A stretch of DNA of 64,000 bases from Hyphomicrobiales bacterium (GTDB lineage: Bacteria; Pseudomonadota; Alphaproteobacteria; Rhizobiales; Rhizobiaceae). Both the position numbers and the translations under genes were made by a program. This document shows, in pieces, positions 8,714-17,648 of the stretch (positions are counted from its first letter, which is position 1; every line of letters begins with the position of its first letter). The DNA lies in assembly GCA_900469475.1 (NCBI GenBank), contig UBXG01000028.1, forward strand, positions 62,001 through 126,000, in the 5' to 3' direction. The notes under the pieces were generated by a model. The model searched no databases. It was not told the origin of the DNA and saw only the letters and a program-made list of their open reading frames with translations.

Positions 8714-9367
8714 TTAGCGCGCTCGCAGGCGCCGCACGGCATGGTCGCCTGCGAACTGCACCAAACAGACCATGGCAATGAGCACGACGATGACCACTGC
8801 CATGACGGTGGTATCGAAGCGCTGATAGCCATAGCGGATCGCCATATCTCCGAGACCGCCGGCGCCCACCGCGCCTGCCATGGCCGAGGCGCCGATCATG
8901 CTGACGATGGTGATGGTAAAGCCGCCGACGATGCCCGGAAGCGCTTCTGGCAGGAGCACATGGCGCACGATGTGCCAGCGTCGGCAGCCGATCGCCTGGG
9001 CAGCCTCGATCAACCCGCCGTCGACCTCGCGGAGGCTGACTTCGGCAATGCGCGCAAAAAACGGCGTAGCGCTGATGGAAAGCGGCACGACGGCGGCCCA
9101 CACACCAATCGTCGTTCCGGTGAGCCATCGCGTCAATGGCAACAACGCCACCAGGAGAACGATGAACGGCGTGGCCCGAAAGCCGTTGATGATTGCGGCG
9201 AGAATGCCATGCAACCGCGGCGCATGGATGAGGCCGCCAGACGCCGAAAGCACCAGGAAGACGGCAAGAGGAATGCCGGCGATAAATGCGATGAGAGCAG
9301 AAGCACCGACCATCGCAATCGTATCGAGAAACGCCTGCCACAGGCGTTCATACATCATGGTCGACAT
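8714..9367 (-). CDS. metI: Methionine/organosulfur ABC transporter permease, MetI type
   Basis: 217 residues from the ATG at 9365-9367 (MSTMMYERLW), chosen because the protein then starts like MetI; a second Met at 9356-9358 is possible. It has about five hydrophobic segments and the permease EAA loop EAAQAIGCRRWHIVRHVLLPEALPGI (about 122-147) that contacts the ATPase. It overlaps the end of metN by 20 nt. MetNIQ systems import methionine; the monooxygenase genes downstream suggest that here the ligand could be another sulfur compound (inference). Confidence 0.88.
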   Translation of the reverse strand: MSTMMYERLWQAFLDTIAMVGASALIAFIAGIPLAVFLVLSASGGLIHAPRLHGILAAIINGFRATPFIVLLVALLPLTRWLTGTTIGVWAAVVPLSISATPFFARIAEVSLREVDGGLIEAAQAIGCRRWHIVRHVLLPEALPGIVGGFTITIVSMIGASAMAGAVGAGGLGDMAIRYGYQRFDTTVMAVVIVVLIAMVCLVQFAGDHAVRRLRAR

Positions 9368-10505
9368 AACCCAATACCCTGACTTGATGAGCAAGATCGG
9401 CAAATTGCAAGGGGACCGTCGGATTGCTCCCCGTCCGGCGTACTGCAATCAACAGCCGGCCGTGAACGCGACCCTCAATGCGGTCGAGCGAGCTCTGCAG
9501 CAACCGCACGGAAGCGCCGGTCGCGCTGGCTATTCTAGAAAGGTCGGGTTCCAAGCCACCCTCACCAGTATAGACCAGTTCCCAGATAGCCTGCGAATGC
9601 TCGTTGCGCGGCGAAGATCGCAGATGCTTGGCTATATCCTCCGGGATTTCGCGGTTGAGGGGTCGCAAGAGCGCCTGCGTGGCAGAATGCTGCGGATTGC
9701 CGAAAATGCGCCAGACCGGCCCGGCTTCGGCAATCTCACCCTGATCGAGAACAAGCACGTGGTCGCAGATCTCGCGGATGACGCTCATTTCATGAGTGAT
9801 GAGAATGATGGTCAGCTTGAGACGGCGATTGATGTCCTTGAGCAGCCCCAGGATGGAAAGCGTCGTCTCCGGATCGAGCGCCGATGTCGCCTCATCGCAA
9901 AGGAGGATTTCCGGCCTATGAACAAGTGCGCGCGCAATGCCCACGCGCTGCTTCTGACCACCAGAGAGACGCGAGGGATAGGTGCTCTCCTTGCCCTCCA
10001 ATCCCACCAGCGACAGGACTTCGGCCACTCTTTCTTCGATCTGCCGGCGCGGCACGCCTGCAACGATCAATGGCAAAGCGACATTGCCCCAGACAGTCTT
10101 GGCTGAGAGAAGATTGAAGTGCTGGAAAATCATGCCGATGCGTCGTCGCAACGCGACCAGCGCATCCTCATCGAGCACCGAAATGTCTTGTCCGTCGACC
10201 AAGACCTTTCCGCCGGTCGGCTTTTCCAGGCGATTTATAGTCCGCAGCAAGCTGGATTTTCCGGCCCCGCTTCGCCCGATGATACCGTAGATCGCACCCG
10301 CCGGCACATCGAGGCTGATGTTCTTGAGGGCATGGACCGGACCAGCCGCCGACGAATAAATCTTCTCGACACCGTCAAAAGCTACCGACCCTATCGGAGA
10401 GCCTGACAGCGGCTGACCGACAGCGGCGACGTGCTGCAAGGTGCCGCCGCTCGCCGCCGTCTTGTGTTCCGGATCCTGCCTTGTCCGCTCGATCAATTCA
10501 GCCAT
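9348..10505 (-). CDS. metN: Methionine/organosulfur ABC transporter ATP-binding protein, MetN type
   Basis: 385 residues, slightly longer than the usual 340-350 because of a 40-residue N-terminal extension. Walker A is GRSGAGKS (about 77-84), the signature LSGGQKQR (about 180-187) and Walker B ILLCDEATSALD (about 200-211), followed by the switch histidine in LITHEMS. The C-terminal 90 residues (ELVYTGEGGLEPDLSRIA...LLIAV) are the NIL domain, which in E. coli MetN binds methionine and gives trans-inhibition. The start overlaps the end of metQ by 13 nt, so metQ-metN-metI are translated as a coupled set. Confidence 0.92.
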   Translation of the reverse strand: MAELIERTRQDPEHKTAASGGTLQHVAAVGQPLSGSPIGSVAFDGVEKIYSSAAGPVHALKNISLDVPAGAIYGIIGRSGAGKSSLLRTINRLEKPTGGKVLVDGQDISVLDEDALVALRRRIGMIFQHFNLLSAKTVWGNVALPLIVAGVPRRQIEERVAEVLSLVGLEGKESTYPSRLSGGQKQRVGIARALVHRPEILLCDEATSALDPETTLSILGLLKDINRRLKLTIILITHEMSVIREICDHVLVLDQGEIAEAGPVWRIFGNPQHSATQALLRPLNREIPEDIAKHLRSSPRNEHSQAIWELVYTGEGGLEPDLSRIASATGASVRLLQSSLDRIEGRVHGRLLIAVRRTGSNPTVPLQFADLAHQVRVLGYVDHDV

Positions 10506-11296
10506 GGGAGCGTATAAAGCTTCTGATCATTGGCGAATGCTTTGCTGATTGCTGCCCGTACGGCCGGCGAATTCTGATAAAGCGCCACGAGCTCCTTAAT
10601 CCCGGCATCATTTACCTTTTGTTTTTGTACTGCAAAAATGATCGCAAATTGCTTGTCGTCCACACCGGAATAGATAAGGCCCGAACTCGGATCGAAGGCC
10701 TTGGATGCAACGATGAAGTGCGGATAGCCCTGAGCCAAGTCGACATCACCGGTCACGCGCGCAAGCTGCGGACCCTCGACCTCGTTGAAGGTCAGCTTCT
10801 TAGGGTTGTCGACGATATCGTCGAGCGTGCCCTTGAAGCCCACGCCATCCTTGAGCTTGATAAGCCCAGCCTTTTGCAGCAGGAGCAGCCCACGACCTTG
10901 ATTGACGGGATCATTGGCGATCGCAACCTTTCCGTTTTGCGGCACATCGGCAAAATTCTTGTACTTCAAAGAATAGATACCGATATTGGCGAGAACGCCG
11001 ATGCCTGCGCTGACAAACTCATAGCCCCGTTCTTTGATCGCATTGTTCAGGAACGGCTGATGCTGGAAATAGTTGACATCGATATCGCCGGATTGAAGCG
11101 CGATGTTTGGCGTCGTCCAATCACTGAATTCGACAACCTGGATATCCAAGCCCTTGGCCTTAGCCTCAGGGATCACTGCCTCGATGGAGTCGGCATAAAC
11201 GCCCGGCACAACGCCCACCTTGATTGTCTCGGCCTGTGCAACCCCCGTCGCTGCAAGTAGAATTGCTGAAAAAAGACCTGCAATATGAATTCTCAT
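10493..11296 (-). CDS. metQ: MetQ/NlpA-family substrate-binding protein
   Basis: 267 residues; ATG at 11294-11296 preceded by GAGAGGAT. A Sec signal peptide (about 1-22, ending GVAQA-ET) has no lipobox cysteine, so the protein is probably free in the periplasm. Mature motifs KVGVVPGVYADSIE, GLDIQVVEFSDWTTPNIALQSGDIDVNYFQHQPFL and VAIANDPVNQGRGLLLLQKAGLIKL are standard for MetQ-like proteins. It is the first gene of the minus-strand operon running to 4797 and delivers ligand to MetNI. The ligand is methionine in the best-known members; the monooxygenases downstream make an alternative organosulfur ligand possible. Confidence 0.9.
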   Translation of the reverse strand: MRIHIAGLFSAILLAATGVAQAETIKVGVVPGVYADSIEAVIPEAKAKGLDIQVVEFSDWTTPNIALQSGDIDVNYFQHQPFLNNAIKERGYEFVSAGIGVLANIGIYSLKYKNFADVPQNGKVAIANDPVNQGRGLLLLQKAGLIKLKDGVGFKGTLDDIVDNPKKLTFNEVEGPQLARVTGDVDLAQGYPHFIVASKAFDPSSGLIYSGVDDKQFAIIFAVQKQKVNDAGIKELVALYQNSPAVRAAISKAFANDQKLYTLPWLN

Positions 11297-11653
11297 GGCA
11301 TCCTCTCGGGTTCAATGACACGAAAGATAAAGACCACAAATTTTATAGGCAAAGACGGAAATACCCACCAACGAGCCTATATGGAATATTTTTTCTCCAG
11401 TCCGTCCGATTTGCCATGATGTCTCTCAAAACTGCATAGGTAAAAGCCGCAATCCTTCTTCTGCGCCCTATTGCATCGGGAGCGGGAAAAAGGTGGGCTA
11501 GCCTGTCGGCTTCGGCAAGCCGGACGATATCACGTCCCGGCTTCGCGATCGCTTCTGACCATGATGGATGAGGCGTTCCCGCATCGATAATGACGCACTC
11601 GCCGTTATGTCCTGTGACCCCTATGGGCTGGCGGTCACCTAGACTTCAAATCG
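11297..11653. other. Non-coding gap upstream of metQ and downstream of gntR
   Basis: 357 bp without a convincing gene. It must hold the promoter of the leftward sulfur operon; the AT-rich part at 11310-11400 is the likely site. CGGCTT-CGGC-AAGCCG (11507-11522) is a small perfect hairpin that, read leftward, is followed about 20 nt later by a run of five T and may end gntR transcription. No repeat or riboswitch fold was recognised. Confidence 0.4.
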
Positions 11654-12355
11654 CTAACGATGTTCGACAAAAGCAACGCTGGCATCGCTGACAATGGCGA
11701 CATGCGAATAGGCCGCCTGTCTGGCAGCCTGGGCGTCTGCGCGCATGATTGCGGTGACGATGATATCGTGCTCATCGAAGGACTTGGCAAGGCGTCCGGG
11801 AAGGCGGAATTGTGCGCGACGGAAGGGGGCAAGCCGGGCGCGCGTTTGCGTCACAAGCTCGAGGATATGGTCGTTATGCGCGCCACGATAGAGCTGATTG
11901 TGAAACTCGACATTGTATGTGGCATAATCTTCCTCGGCGCCGGCACGCACCAGCCGCGCGGAAGCGTGATGTTGGCGCTCGAGGGTGCGACGTTCATCGA
12001 CGGTCATTCGTTCCGCCGATAAGCGCGCGCAAATGGCTTCAAGCTCCGCCATTGCCTCAAACATCGAATGCAGATAGGCACCACTAACATTCGTCACAAC
12101 AGCACTGCGGTTCGGTTCACGGCCGACAAGCCCCATCGCGCCAAGTTCGCGTAAGGCTTCGCGAACCGGGGTCCGTGATACCTCGAAGCGGGCCGCCAGC
12201 GTTATTTCGTCAAGCTTCTCGCCCGGCAGGAGCGCTCCCGTTACAATCATATCGGCCACAGCCCGCACCATCTGTTCGACGGTCGTTCCCGGCCTCACAA
12301 CTTCCCTACGCTTGATCTGCTTCACAGAAATAGGCGAATCCTCAACATCTTGCAT
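11654..12355 (-). CDS. GntR-family (FCD/FadR subfamily) transcriptional regulator
   Basis: 233 residues. The N-terminal winged helix (about 24-90) contains GALLPGEKLDEITLAARFEVSRTPVREALRELGAMGLV, the classic GntR helix-turn-helix; the rest is an all-helical FCD effector domain with the metal-binding type sequence YNVEFHNQLY. Divergent from the cyanurate/biuret operon and so its probable regulator. The ATG at 12353-12355 lies inside a palindrome (12351-12368) and has no visible Shine-Dalgarno, so the start is uncertain; an in-frame GTG about 13 codons further in has GAGG upstream. Overlap of operator and start codon suggests autorepression (inference). Confidence 0.88.
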   Translation of the reverse strand: MQDVEDSPISVKQIKRREVVRPGTTVEQMVRAVADMIVTGALLPGEKLDEITLAARFEVSRTPVREALRELGAMGLVGREPNRSAVVTNVSGAYLHSMFEAMAELEAICARLSAERMTVDERRTLERQHHASARLVRAGAEEDYATYNVEFHNQLYRGAHNDHILELVTQTRARLAPFRRAQFRLPGRLAKSFDEHDIIVTAIMRADAQAARQAAYSHVAIVSDASVAFVEHR

Positions 12356-12368
12356 ACAGATGTATGCA
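12351..12368. promoter_or_regulatory. GntR operator candidate, palindrome with 8-bp arms
   Basis: TGCATACA-GA-TGTATGCA: perfect 8-bp arms with a 2-bp spacer, at the start codon of the GntR gene. Its symmetry and size suit an FCD-type GntR dimer. Confidence 0.65.
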
Positions 12369-12524
12369 CGAACGAACCAAAGTCAATTGTCAATTTAATT
12401 AGTTGTTTTTCAATGATATTTTTTAACAGAAAATCTCTGTCGAATTGGTCTCTGCGGCGTTCCTCGCAAAATGAAGATTAAAAAAAGTGCATTGCTTATT
12501 TCAGGGCATTATTTCAATAGAATC

Positions 12525-12615
12525 TGCATACACTTTTTGCGGCTAAGACTTCTATTAGACTTTAATACAATGATATCATCCACTTAATATCTGGCATGAT
12601 GATTGCATACACTTT
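12525..12615. promoter_or_regulatory. Two direct copies of TGCATACACTTT upstream of the cyanurate operon
   Basis: TGCATACACTTT occurs at 12525-12536 and 12604-12615, 79 bp apart, in the AT-rich divergent region. Each repeats the half-site of the palindrome at 12351. The rest of the gap 12356-12663 is AT-rich promoter DNA without a gene. The sites probably place the importer operon under the same regulator. Confidence 0.5.
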
Positions 12616-12663
12616 CATGTGATCCTTTTTACGAACCGGGCGCCAGCCCCAAGGAGCATTCCC

Positions 12664-13791
12664 ATGACCAGACTCCTTCACATGACTCGCCGCAACTTTC
12701 TCCAGGCTTCGGCTGCAGGTGCAGTCACCAGCGTGGCGCCGGGCCTTCTGTCATCTCGCGCCTACGCCCAAACCGCCCTCACCGTTGGCTTCATCTATGT
12801 CGGCCCAAAAGATGATTATGGCTACAACCAGGCCCATGCCGAAGGCGCTGCCGTGGTCAAGGCGCTTCCTGGCGTCACCGTAGTCGAAGAGGAAAACGTC
12901 CCTGAAACCGTCGACGTTCAAAAGACGATGGAATCGATGATCAATCTTGACGGTGCCACGCTGATCTTCCCGACGTCATTCGGTTATTTCGATCCGCATA
13001 TGCTGGCCATGGCCGCCAAATATCCCAACATCCAGTTCCGCCACTGCGGCGGTCTCTGGCAGGCCGACAAGAACCCGGTCAATACCGGCTCCTATTTCGG
13101 TTACATTTTCCAGGGTCAATATCTGAACGGCGTGACCGCCGGTTATGCCACGAAGAGTAAGAAGATCGGCTTTGTTGCAGCCAAGCCGATCCCGCAGGTT
13201 TTGCAAAACATCAACGCCTTTCTGCTCGGTGCGCGCTCCGTCGATCCGGCCATCACCTGCCAGGTGATCTTCACGGGCGAATGGTCACTGGCTGTCAAGG
13301 AGGCCGAAGCGACCAACGCGCTGATCGACCAGGGGGCGGATGTCATCACCTGCCATGTCGACAGCCCGAAGGTTGTCGTCGAAACCGCCGCCGGCCGCGG
13401 TGCCTTTGTCTGTGGCTATCACGCCAACCAGAGCCCCCTTGCACCGGCGAAGTATCTGACTGGCGCGGAGTGGGCCTGGGGGAATGTGTACTCCGATTTC
13501 GTCAAGAAGGCGCAGGCCGGCGGAAAGCTCGGCAATTTCGTTCGCGGCGGTCTGAAGGACGGCTTCGTCAAGATGAGCCCGCTCGGCCCCGGCGTTTCGG
13601 ATGAATCCCGCAAGAAATTCGAGGCGACGCTTGCCGAGATGATGGCGGGAAAATTCTCGGTCTTCAAAGGCCCGATCAAGGACAACAAGGGCAATGTCGT
13701 CATCACCGCGGACAAGAGCTTCGCCGAGGACGCAATCGAACTCGAAAACATGAACTATCTCGTCGAAGGCGTTGTCGGCTCCACGGCCTGA
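12664..13791 (+). CDS. BMP-family ABC substrate-binding protein (Tat signal), cyanurate/biuret operon
   Basis: 375 residues; ATG at 12664 with AAGGAG 7 nt upstream. The N-terminus has a twin-arginine motif (TRRNFLQAS) and an Ala-rich hydrophobic stretch ending in AYAQ, so export by Tat is likely. The mature part is a basic membrane protein / PnrA-type fold: VGFIYVGPKDDYGYNQAHAEGA, GATLIFPTSFGYFDPHMLAMAAKYPNIQFRHCGG, and YVFGYI-like FGYIFQGQYLNGVTAGYATKSKKIGFVAAKPIPQ. BMP proteins generally bind nucleosides or purine-like ligands. As first gene of an operon with cyanuric acid and biuret hydrolases it probably binds cyanurate, biuret or a related ring compound (inference). Confidence 0.88.
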   Translation: MTRLLHMTRRNFLQASAAGAVTSVAPGLLSSRAYAQTALTVGFIYVGPKDDYGYNQAHAEGAAVVKALPGVTVVEEENVPETVDVQKTMESMINLDGATLIFPTSFGYFDPHMLAMAAKYPNIQFRHCGGLWQADKNPVNTGSYFGYIFQGQYLNGVTAGYATKSKKIGFVAAKPIPQVLQNINAFLLGARSVDPAITCQVIFTGEWSLAVKEAEATNALIDQGADVITCHVDSPKVVVETAAGRGAFVCGYHANQSPLAPAKYLTGAEWAWGNVYSDFVKKAQAGGKLGNFVRGGLKDGFVKMSPLGPGVSDESRKKFEATLAEMMAGKFSVFKGPIKDNKGNVVITADKSFAEDAIELENMNYLVEGVVGSTA

Positions 13792-13810
13792 TTATCGAGG
13801 GAGAACCGTC

Positions 13811-14941
13811 ATGACGGTTGAAGTCAACGAGCCCGTATTGTCGATCGTTCAGCAAAGGCGGGCGCAGCTGCGCCCGGCCCTCGAATGGCTCGCGCGACGG
13901 GCCGAGCCTGTGGTGATCACGCTTGGCGCAATCCTGGTCGGCCTCGCACTGTTCTCCCTCTTCATCCTGGCCGTCGGCAAATCGCCGGCCGACCTCTTTC
14001 GCTTCATGTATGCCGGCGGCTTCGGCAGCTGGTTTTCCATCCAGAACAGCTTGAGCCGCGCCTCCCCCCTGCTACTCACTGCGCTTTGCGTTGCGCTGCC
14101 GGCAAGACTCGGTCTCGTCATCATCGGTGGCGAAGGCGCCGTCGTCCTCGGCGGTGTGGCGGCCGCAGCGATCACATTGCCGATCATCGGCCTGTTGTCG
14201 CCGATCATCGTTCTTGTCCTCATGGCGCTTGCCGCCATGACGATCGGCGGCATTTGGATCGGTCTTGCCGGCTTCCTTCGCCATTATCGCGGCGTCAACG
14301 AAACCATCTCCTCACTGCTGCTCGCCTATATAGCCATCGCCTTGATGAACCAGTTCGTCGAAGGACCGCTGCGCGATCCGGCAAGCCTCAACAAGCCCTC
14401 CACCAAGCCACTACCACACGACTATATGCTCGGCAATATTCCAGGCATGGACGTGCATTGGGGCCTCGTCATCGGCATTATCGCCTGTGTTTTCTCGTGG
14501 ATATTGCTCGAGATGACCAGTTACGGCTTCGCCGCTCGCATCGCGGGCGGCAATGTTCGCGCCGCGCAGATCCAGGGCTTGCCCGTGGGGCGGCTAATTG
14601 CCGGTTTCACGGCAATTGCCGGCAGCTTCGCCGGCCTTGCCGGCATGATCGAGGTCGCCGCGGTCCAGGGCAGTGCCAATGCTTCGCTTGCCGCCGGCTA
14701 TGGTTATACCGGCATCCTTGTCGCTTTCCTGGCGCGTCACAATCCGCTTGCGATCATCCCGGTCGCCATCCTTCTCGGCGGCATCGACGCATCCGGCGGC
14801 CTGATCCAGCGCCGCATGGGCCTGCCCGACGCGACCGTCCTCGTGCTGCAGGGCACGCTCTTCGTCGTCATCCTTTTTGGCGAAACCTTCTATGGCCGCT
14901 TCAAGATCTTCAATCCCGACCTTTGGAAAAGGAGCGCATGA
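13811..14941 (+). CDS. ABC transporter permease 1, BMP/nucleoside type
   Basis: 376 residues; ATG at 13811 after GAGGGAGA, 19 bp behind the binding-protein gene. It is a multi-spanning membrane protein of the BPD_transp_2 group, as in rhizobial BMP-type importers, with the conserved GVNETISSLLLAYIAIALMNQFVEGPLRDP segment (about 162-191) and GFAARIAGGNVRAAQIQGL (about 239-257). Pairs with the second permease downstream, which it overlaps by 4 nt (ATGA), and with the double ATPase at 17649. Confidence 0.87.
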   Translation: MTVEVNEPVLSIVQQRRAQLRPALEWLARRAEPVVITLGAILVGLALFSLFILAVGKSPADLFRFMYAGGFGSWFSIQNSLSRASPLLLTALCVALPARLGLVIIGGEGAVVLGGVAAAAITLPIIGLLSPIIVLVLMALAAMTIGGIWIGLAGFLRHYRGVNETISSLLLAYIAIALMNQFVEGPLRDPASLNKPSTKPLPHDYMLGNIPGMDVHWGLVIGIIACVFSWILLEMTSYGFAARIAGGNVRAAQIQGLPVGRLIAGFTAIAGSFAGLAGMIEVAAVQGSANASLAAGYGYTGILVAFLARHNPLAIIPVAILLGGIDASGGLIQRRMGLPDATVLVLQGTLFVVILFGETFYGRFKIFNPDLWKRSA

Positions 14942-15867
14942 TGGACGATACCGCTATCGGTCTCTGGGGCGTGCCCCTTGCCATTCTGGCCGGCGCGATC
15001 CGCGTCTCGACGCCCTTCGTCTTCGTCAGCCTCGGCGAGACGATCACCGAGCGTTCCGGCCGCATCAATCTCGGCCTTGAAGGCACGCTCGTATTCGGCG
15101 CCATGACGGCCTATGCGGTCGCCGTGATGAGCGGTTCGGCCTGGCTCGGCGTGCTCGGCGCGATGGCAACCGGGGCGATCTTCGGCGCTGTACACGGCTG
15201 GATCTGCAAATGGCCGAAGGTCAACGACATCGCCATCGGCATCGCCATGATGCAATTCGGCCTCGGCCTCGCTTTCTTTCTCGGCAAGTCCTTCATCCAG
15301 CCTGTCGCGCCGCATCTGCCGGCGATCCCCTTCGGTTTCTGGTCAAATCTGCAGCCGGTACAGGCAGCGTTGAACATCAACATCCTTTTTATTCTCGGTG
15401 CAGCTCTCGCCCTTGCCCTCTGGTGGGCATTCAGGAACACTAGGATCGGCCTCATGCTGCGCGTCGTGGGCGACAGTACGGACGCGGCGCGCGCCATGGG
15501 CATCGACCCCGATCGTGTCCGGCTGCTGGCAACCGCTGCAGGCGGTTCGCTGGCTGCGATCGGCGGCGCCTATCTATCGCTCTACTATCCAGGCTCCTGG
15601 AATGAGCGCATCTCCTCTGGACAGGGCCTGATGGCCGTGGCGCTGGTGATCTTTGCGCGCTGGAACCCGATCGGCTGCTTCGTTGCCGCACTTCTCTTCG
15701 GCGGTGCCGGTGCGCTCGGCCCAGCTTTGCAATCCGTCGGCGTGACGCAGGGATATTATCTCTTTTACGCCGCTCCGTACGTGCTGACGCTCGTCATCAT
15801 GATCATCACCTCCTCGCCCACCCGCGCGCTTAGCGGCGCTCCTGGCGCGCTTTCGCTCACCAAATAG
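14938..15867 (+). CDS. ABC transporter permease 2, BMP/nucleoside type
   Basis: 309 residues; the ATG at 14938 overlaps the stop of permease 1 (ATGA) and has AAGGAG upstream, while an ATG 3 nt later is equally usable. The family motif [21 protein letters not shown] (about 39-59) and the [24 protein letters not shown] and [20 protein letters not shown] blocks mark it as the second subunit of the BMP-type importer. It forms the heterodimeric channel with permease 1. Frames that extend much further upstream are shadows of permease 1. Confidence 0.87.
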   Translation: MMDDTAIGLWGVPLAILAGAIRVSTPFVFVSLGETITERSGRINLGLEGTLVFGAMTAYAVAVMSGSAWLGVLGAMATGAIFGAVHGWICKWPKVNDIAIGIAMMQFGLGLAFFLGKSFIQPVAPHLPAIPFGFWSNLQPVQAALNINILFILGAALALALWWAFRNTRIGLMLRVVGDSTDAARAMGIDPDRVRLLATAAGGSLAAIGGAYLSLYYPGSWNERISSGQGLMAVALVIFARWNPIGCFVAALLFGGAGALGPALQSVGVTQGYYLFYAAPYVLTLVIMIITSSPTRALSGAPGALSLTK

Positions 15868-15878
15868 GAAGATCAGCC

Positions 15879-16592
15879 ATGAACAGTCTCGCAGCCGCAG
15901 CCATAGGGCAGAAACTGAGCTATATCGATGCCGATCCCTATAACTGGCCCTATAATGGCGCCCTCAGACCGGACAACACAGCGCTCATCATTATCGACAT
16001 GCAGACGGATTTCTGCGGGCCTGGCGGCTATGTCGATCACATGGGCTATGATCTATCGCTGGTACGCGCGCCGATCGAGCCGATCAAACGGGTTTTGGCC
16101 GCCATGCGCGCCAAGGGCTATCATATCATTCATACCCGCGAGGGTCATCGCCCCGATCTTGCCGACCTGCCTGCCAATAAGCGCTGGCGCTCGCAGCGCA
16201 TCAATGCCGGCATCGGCGACCCCGGTCCCTGTGGCCGCATCCTCGTGCGCGGCGAGCCCGGCTGGGACATCATCGAGGAACTGAAACCGATAGACGGCGA
16301 GACGATCATCGACAAACCCGGCAAGGGTTCCTTCTGTGCCACAGATCTGGAGCTGATCCTGAACCAGAAGCGCATCGAGAACATCATTCTCACCGGCATC
16401 ACGACCGACGTCTGCGTTCACACCACCATGCGCGAGGCGAATGATCGCGGCTTTGAGTGCCTGTTGCTCGAAGATTGCTGTGGCGCGACCGATTACGGAA
16501 ATCACCTTGCCGCCATCAAGATGGTGAAGATGCAGGGCGGCGTCTTCGGCTCGGTTTCCAATTCCAAGGCCTTGATCGAGGCATTGCCCTGA
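15879..16592 (+). CDS. biuH: Biuret amidohydrolase (isochorismatase-like cysteine hydrolase)
   Basis: 237 residues. The cysteine-hydrolase triad is visible: Asp40 ([10 protein letters not shown]), Lys145 ([11 protein letters not shown]) and Cys178 ([17 protein letters not shown]), with the usual cis-peptide region before the Cys. From memory the sequence closely resembles the characterised Rhizobium biuret hydrolase ([22 protein letters not shown] start, [33 protein letters not shown]-like block). It would hydrolyse biuret to allophanate and ammonia. The stop overlaps the cyanuric acid hydrolase start by 1 nt. RutB-type hydrolases are the nearest alternative, but the operon context favours biuret. 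Confidence 0.9.
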   Translation: MNSLAAAAIGQKLSYIDADPYNWPYNGALRPDNTALIIIDMQTDFCGPGGYVDHMGYDLSLVRAPIEPIKRVLAAMRAKGYHIIHTREGHRPDLADLPANKRWRSQRINAGIGDPGPCGRILVRGEPGWDIIEELKPIDGETIIDKPGKGSFCATDLELILNQKRIENIILTGITTDVCVHTTMREANDRGFECLLLEDCCGATDYGNHLAAIKMVKMQGGVFGSVSNSKALIEALP

Positions 16593-17647
16593 TGCCTTCA
16601 CTACGCGCCCATGTCTATCGTGTCTCTGCGCAAGGACCGGACGATACCTCCGGGGTCGAAGCGCTTTTTGCCGACGGCCTGGCGGCCAAGAATGTCGTAG
16701 CTATACTCGGCAAGACCGAGGGCAATGGCTGCGTTAACGATTTCAGCCGCGGCTATGCTACCAGCAGCTTCGAAACGCTCTTTCGACAGCACGGCGCCGA
16801 TGGCGTCTCGCTCGTCATGTCCGGGGGGACGGAGGGGGCACTTTCGCCGCACTGGACGGTGTTCGCGCGAGAAGTGGTCGATGCGCCGGCCGAACGCGCA
16901 CTGGCGATCGGGGTTGCGCGCACGCCTTCGCTGCCAGCCCAACATCTCGGACGGCGCAAACAGGTTCTGCTTGTGGCTGAAGCTGTGCGTGTGGCGATGC
17001 GTGACGCCGGCATCGACGACCCAAGCGATGTCCATTTCGTCCAGATCAAATGCCCGCTCCTCACGCTCAGCCGCATCAGCGCGGCTGAAGCCGAGGGAAA
17101 GACACTCGCCACCCGCGACACGTTGAAATCGATGGGCCTGTCGCGCGGCGCATCGGCGCTCGGCGTGGCGGTCGCGCTCGGCGAGGTTGACGAAGGAGCG
17201 CTCCGCGACACCGACATCTGTTACAGCCATGAACTCTTCTCGCGCCGCGCCTCTGCCTCGGCCGGCGTTGAATTGACGGATCACGAAATCATCGTGCTCG
17301 GCATGAGCGATCGATGGTCGGGGCCGCTGGCGATCGACCATGCGGTAATGCGTGATGCCGTCGATGTAGCCGCGGTGCGCGAGGCATACGAACGCCTGCC
17401 GACCAACAGCCGCCTCGCTGCCGTTCTCGCCAAGGCCGAACCGGATCCGACCGGAAAGATTCGTGGCAAGCGCCATACGATGCTGGACGATTCCGATATC
17501 TCAGGCACGCGCCATGCGCGCGCCTTCGTTGGCGGCGTGCTCGCTGGCCTCTTCGGCATCACGGATCTCTACGTCTCCGGCGGCGCCGAACATCAAGGGC
17601 CTCCCGGCGGTGGTCCCGTCGCCATCATTGTCGAAAAGGAGCATTGA
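16592..17647 (+). CDS. atzD: Cyanuric acid amidohydrolase (AtzD/barbiturase family)
   Basis: 351 residues, full family length. The family has three homologous domains, each giving a Lys and a Ser around the active site, and all three pairs are visible: Lys41 (GKTEGNG) with Ser77 (MSGGTEGALSPH), Lys153 (VQIKCPLL) with Ser188 (SRGASALG), and Lys293 (RGKRHTM) with Ser329 (YVSGGAEHQGPPGGGP). The enzyme opens cyanuric acid to 1-carboxybiuret, which loses CO2 to give biuret for the gene just upstream. The close relative barbiturase is possible, but the biuret and allophanate hydrolases in the same operon argue for cyanurate. The start is fixed by a TGATG overlap with biuH. Confidence 0.92.
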   Translation: MPSLRAHVYRVSAQGPDDTSGVEALFADGLAAKNVVAILGKTEGNGCVNDFSRGYATSSFETLFRQHGADGVSLVMSGGTEGALSPHWTVFAREVVDAPAERALAIGVARTPSLPAQHLGRRKQVLLVAEAVRVAMRDAGIDDPSDVHFVQIKCPLLTLSRISAAEAEGKTLATRDTLKSMGLSRGASALGVAVALGEVDEGALRDTDICYSHELFSRRASASAGVELTDHEIIVLGMSDRWSGPLAIDHAVMRDAVDVAAVREAYERLPTNSRLAAVLAKAEPDPTGKIRGKRHTMLDDSDISGTRHARAFVGGVLAGLFGITDLYVSGGAEHQGPPGGGPVAIIVEKEH

Positions 17648-17648
17648 G

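Noticed and set aside
13885-14937. N-terminal 351 codons of a long plus-strand frame that continues into permease 2
   Set aside because: This part is a shifted-frame shadow of permease 1; the real gene starts at 14938 with a ribosome site and permease motifs.
16601-17476. 291-codon minus-strand frame over the cyanuric acid hydrolase gene
   Set aside because: The sense strand has all catalytic residues of AtzD; the antisense frame has no recognisable pattern.
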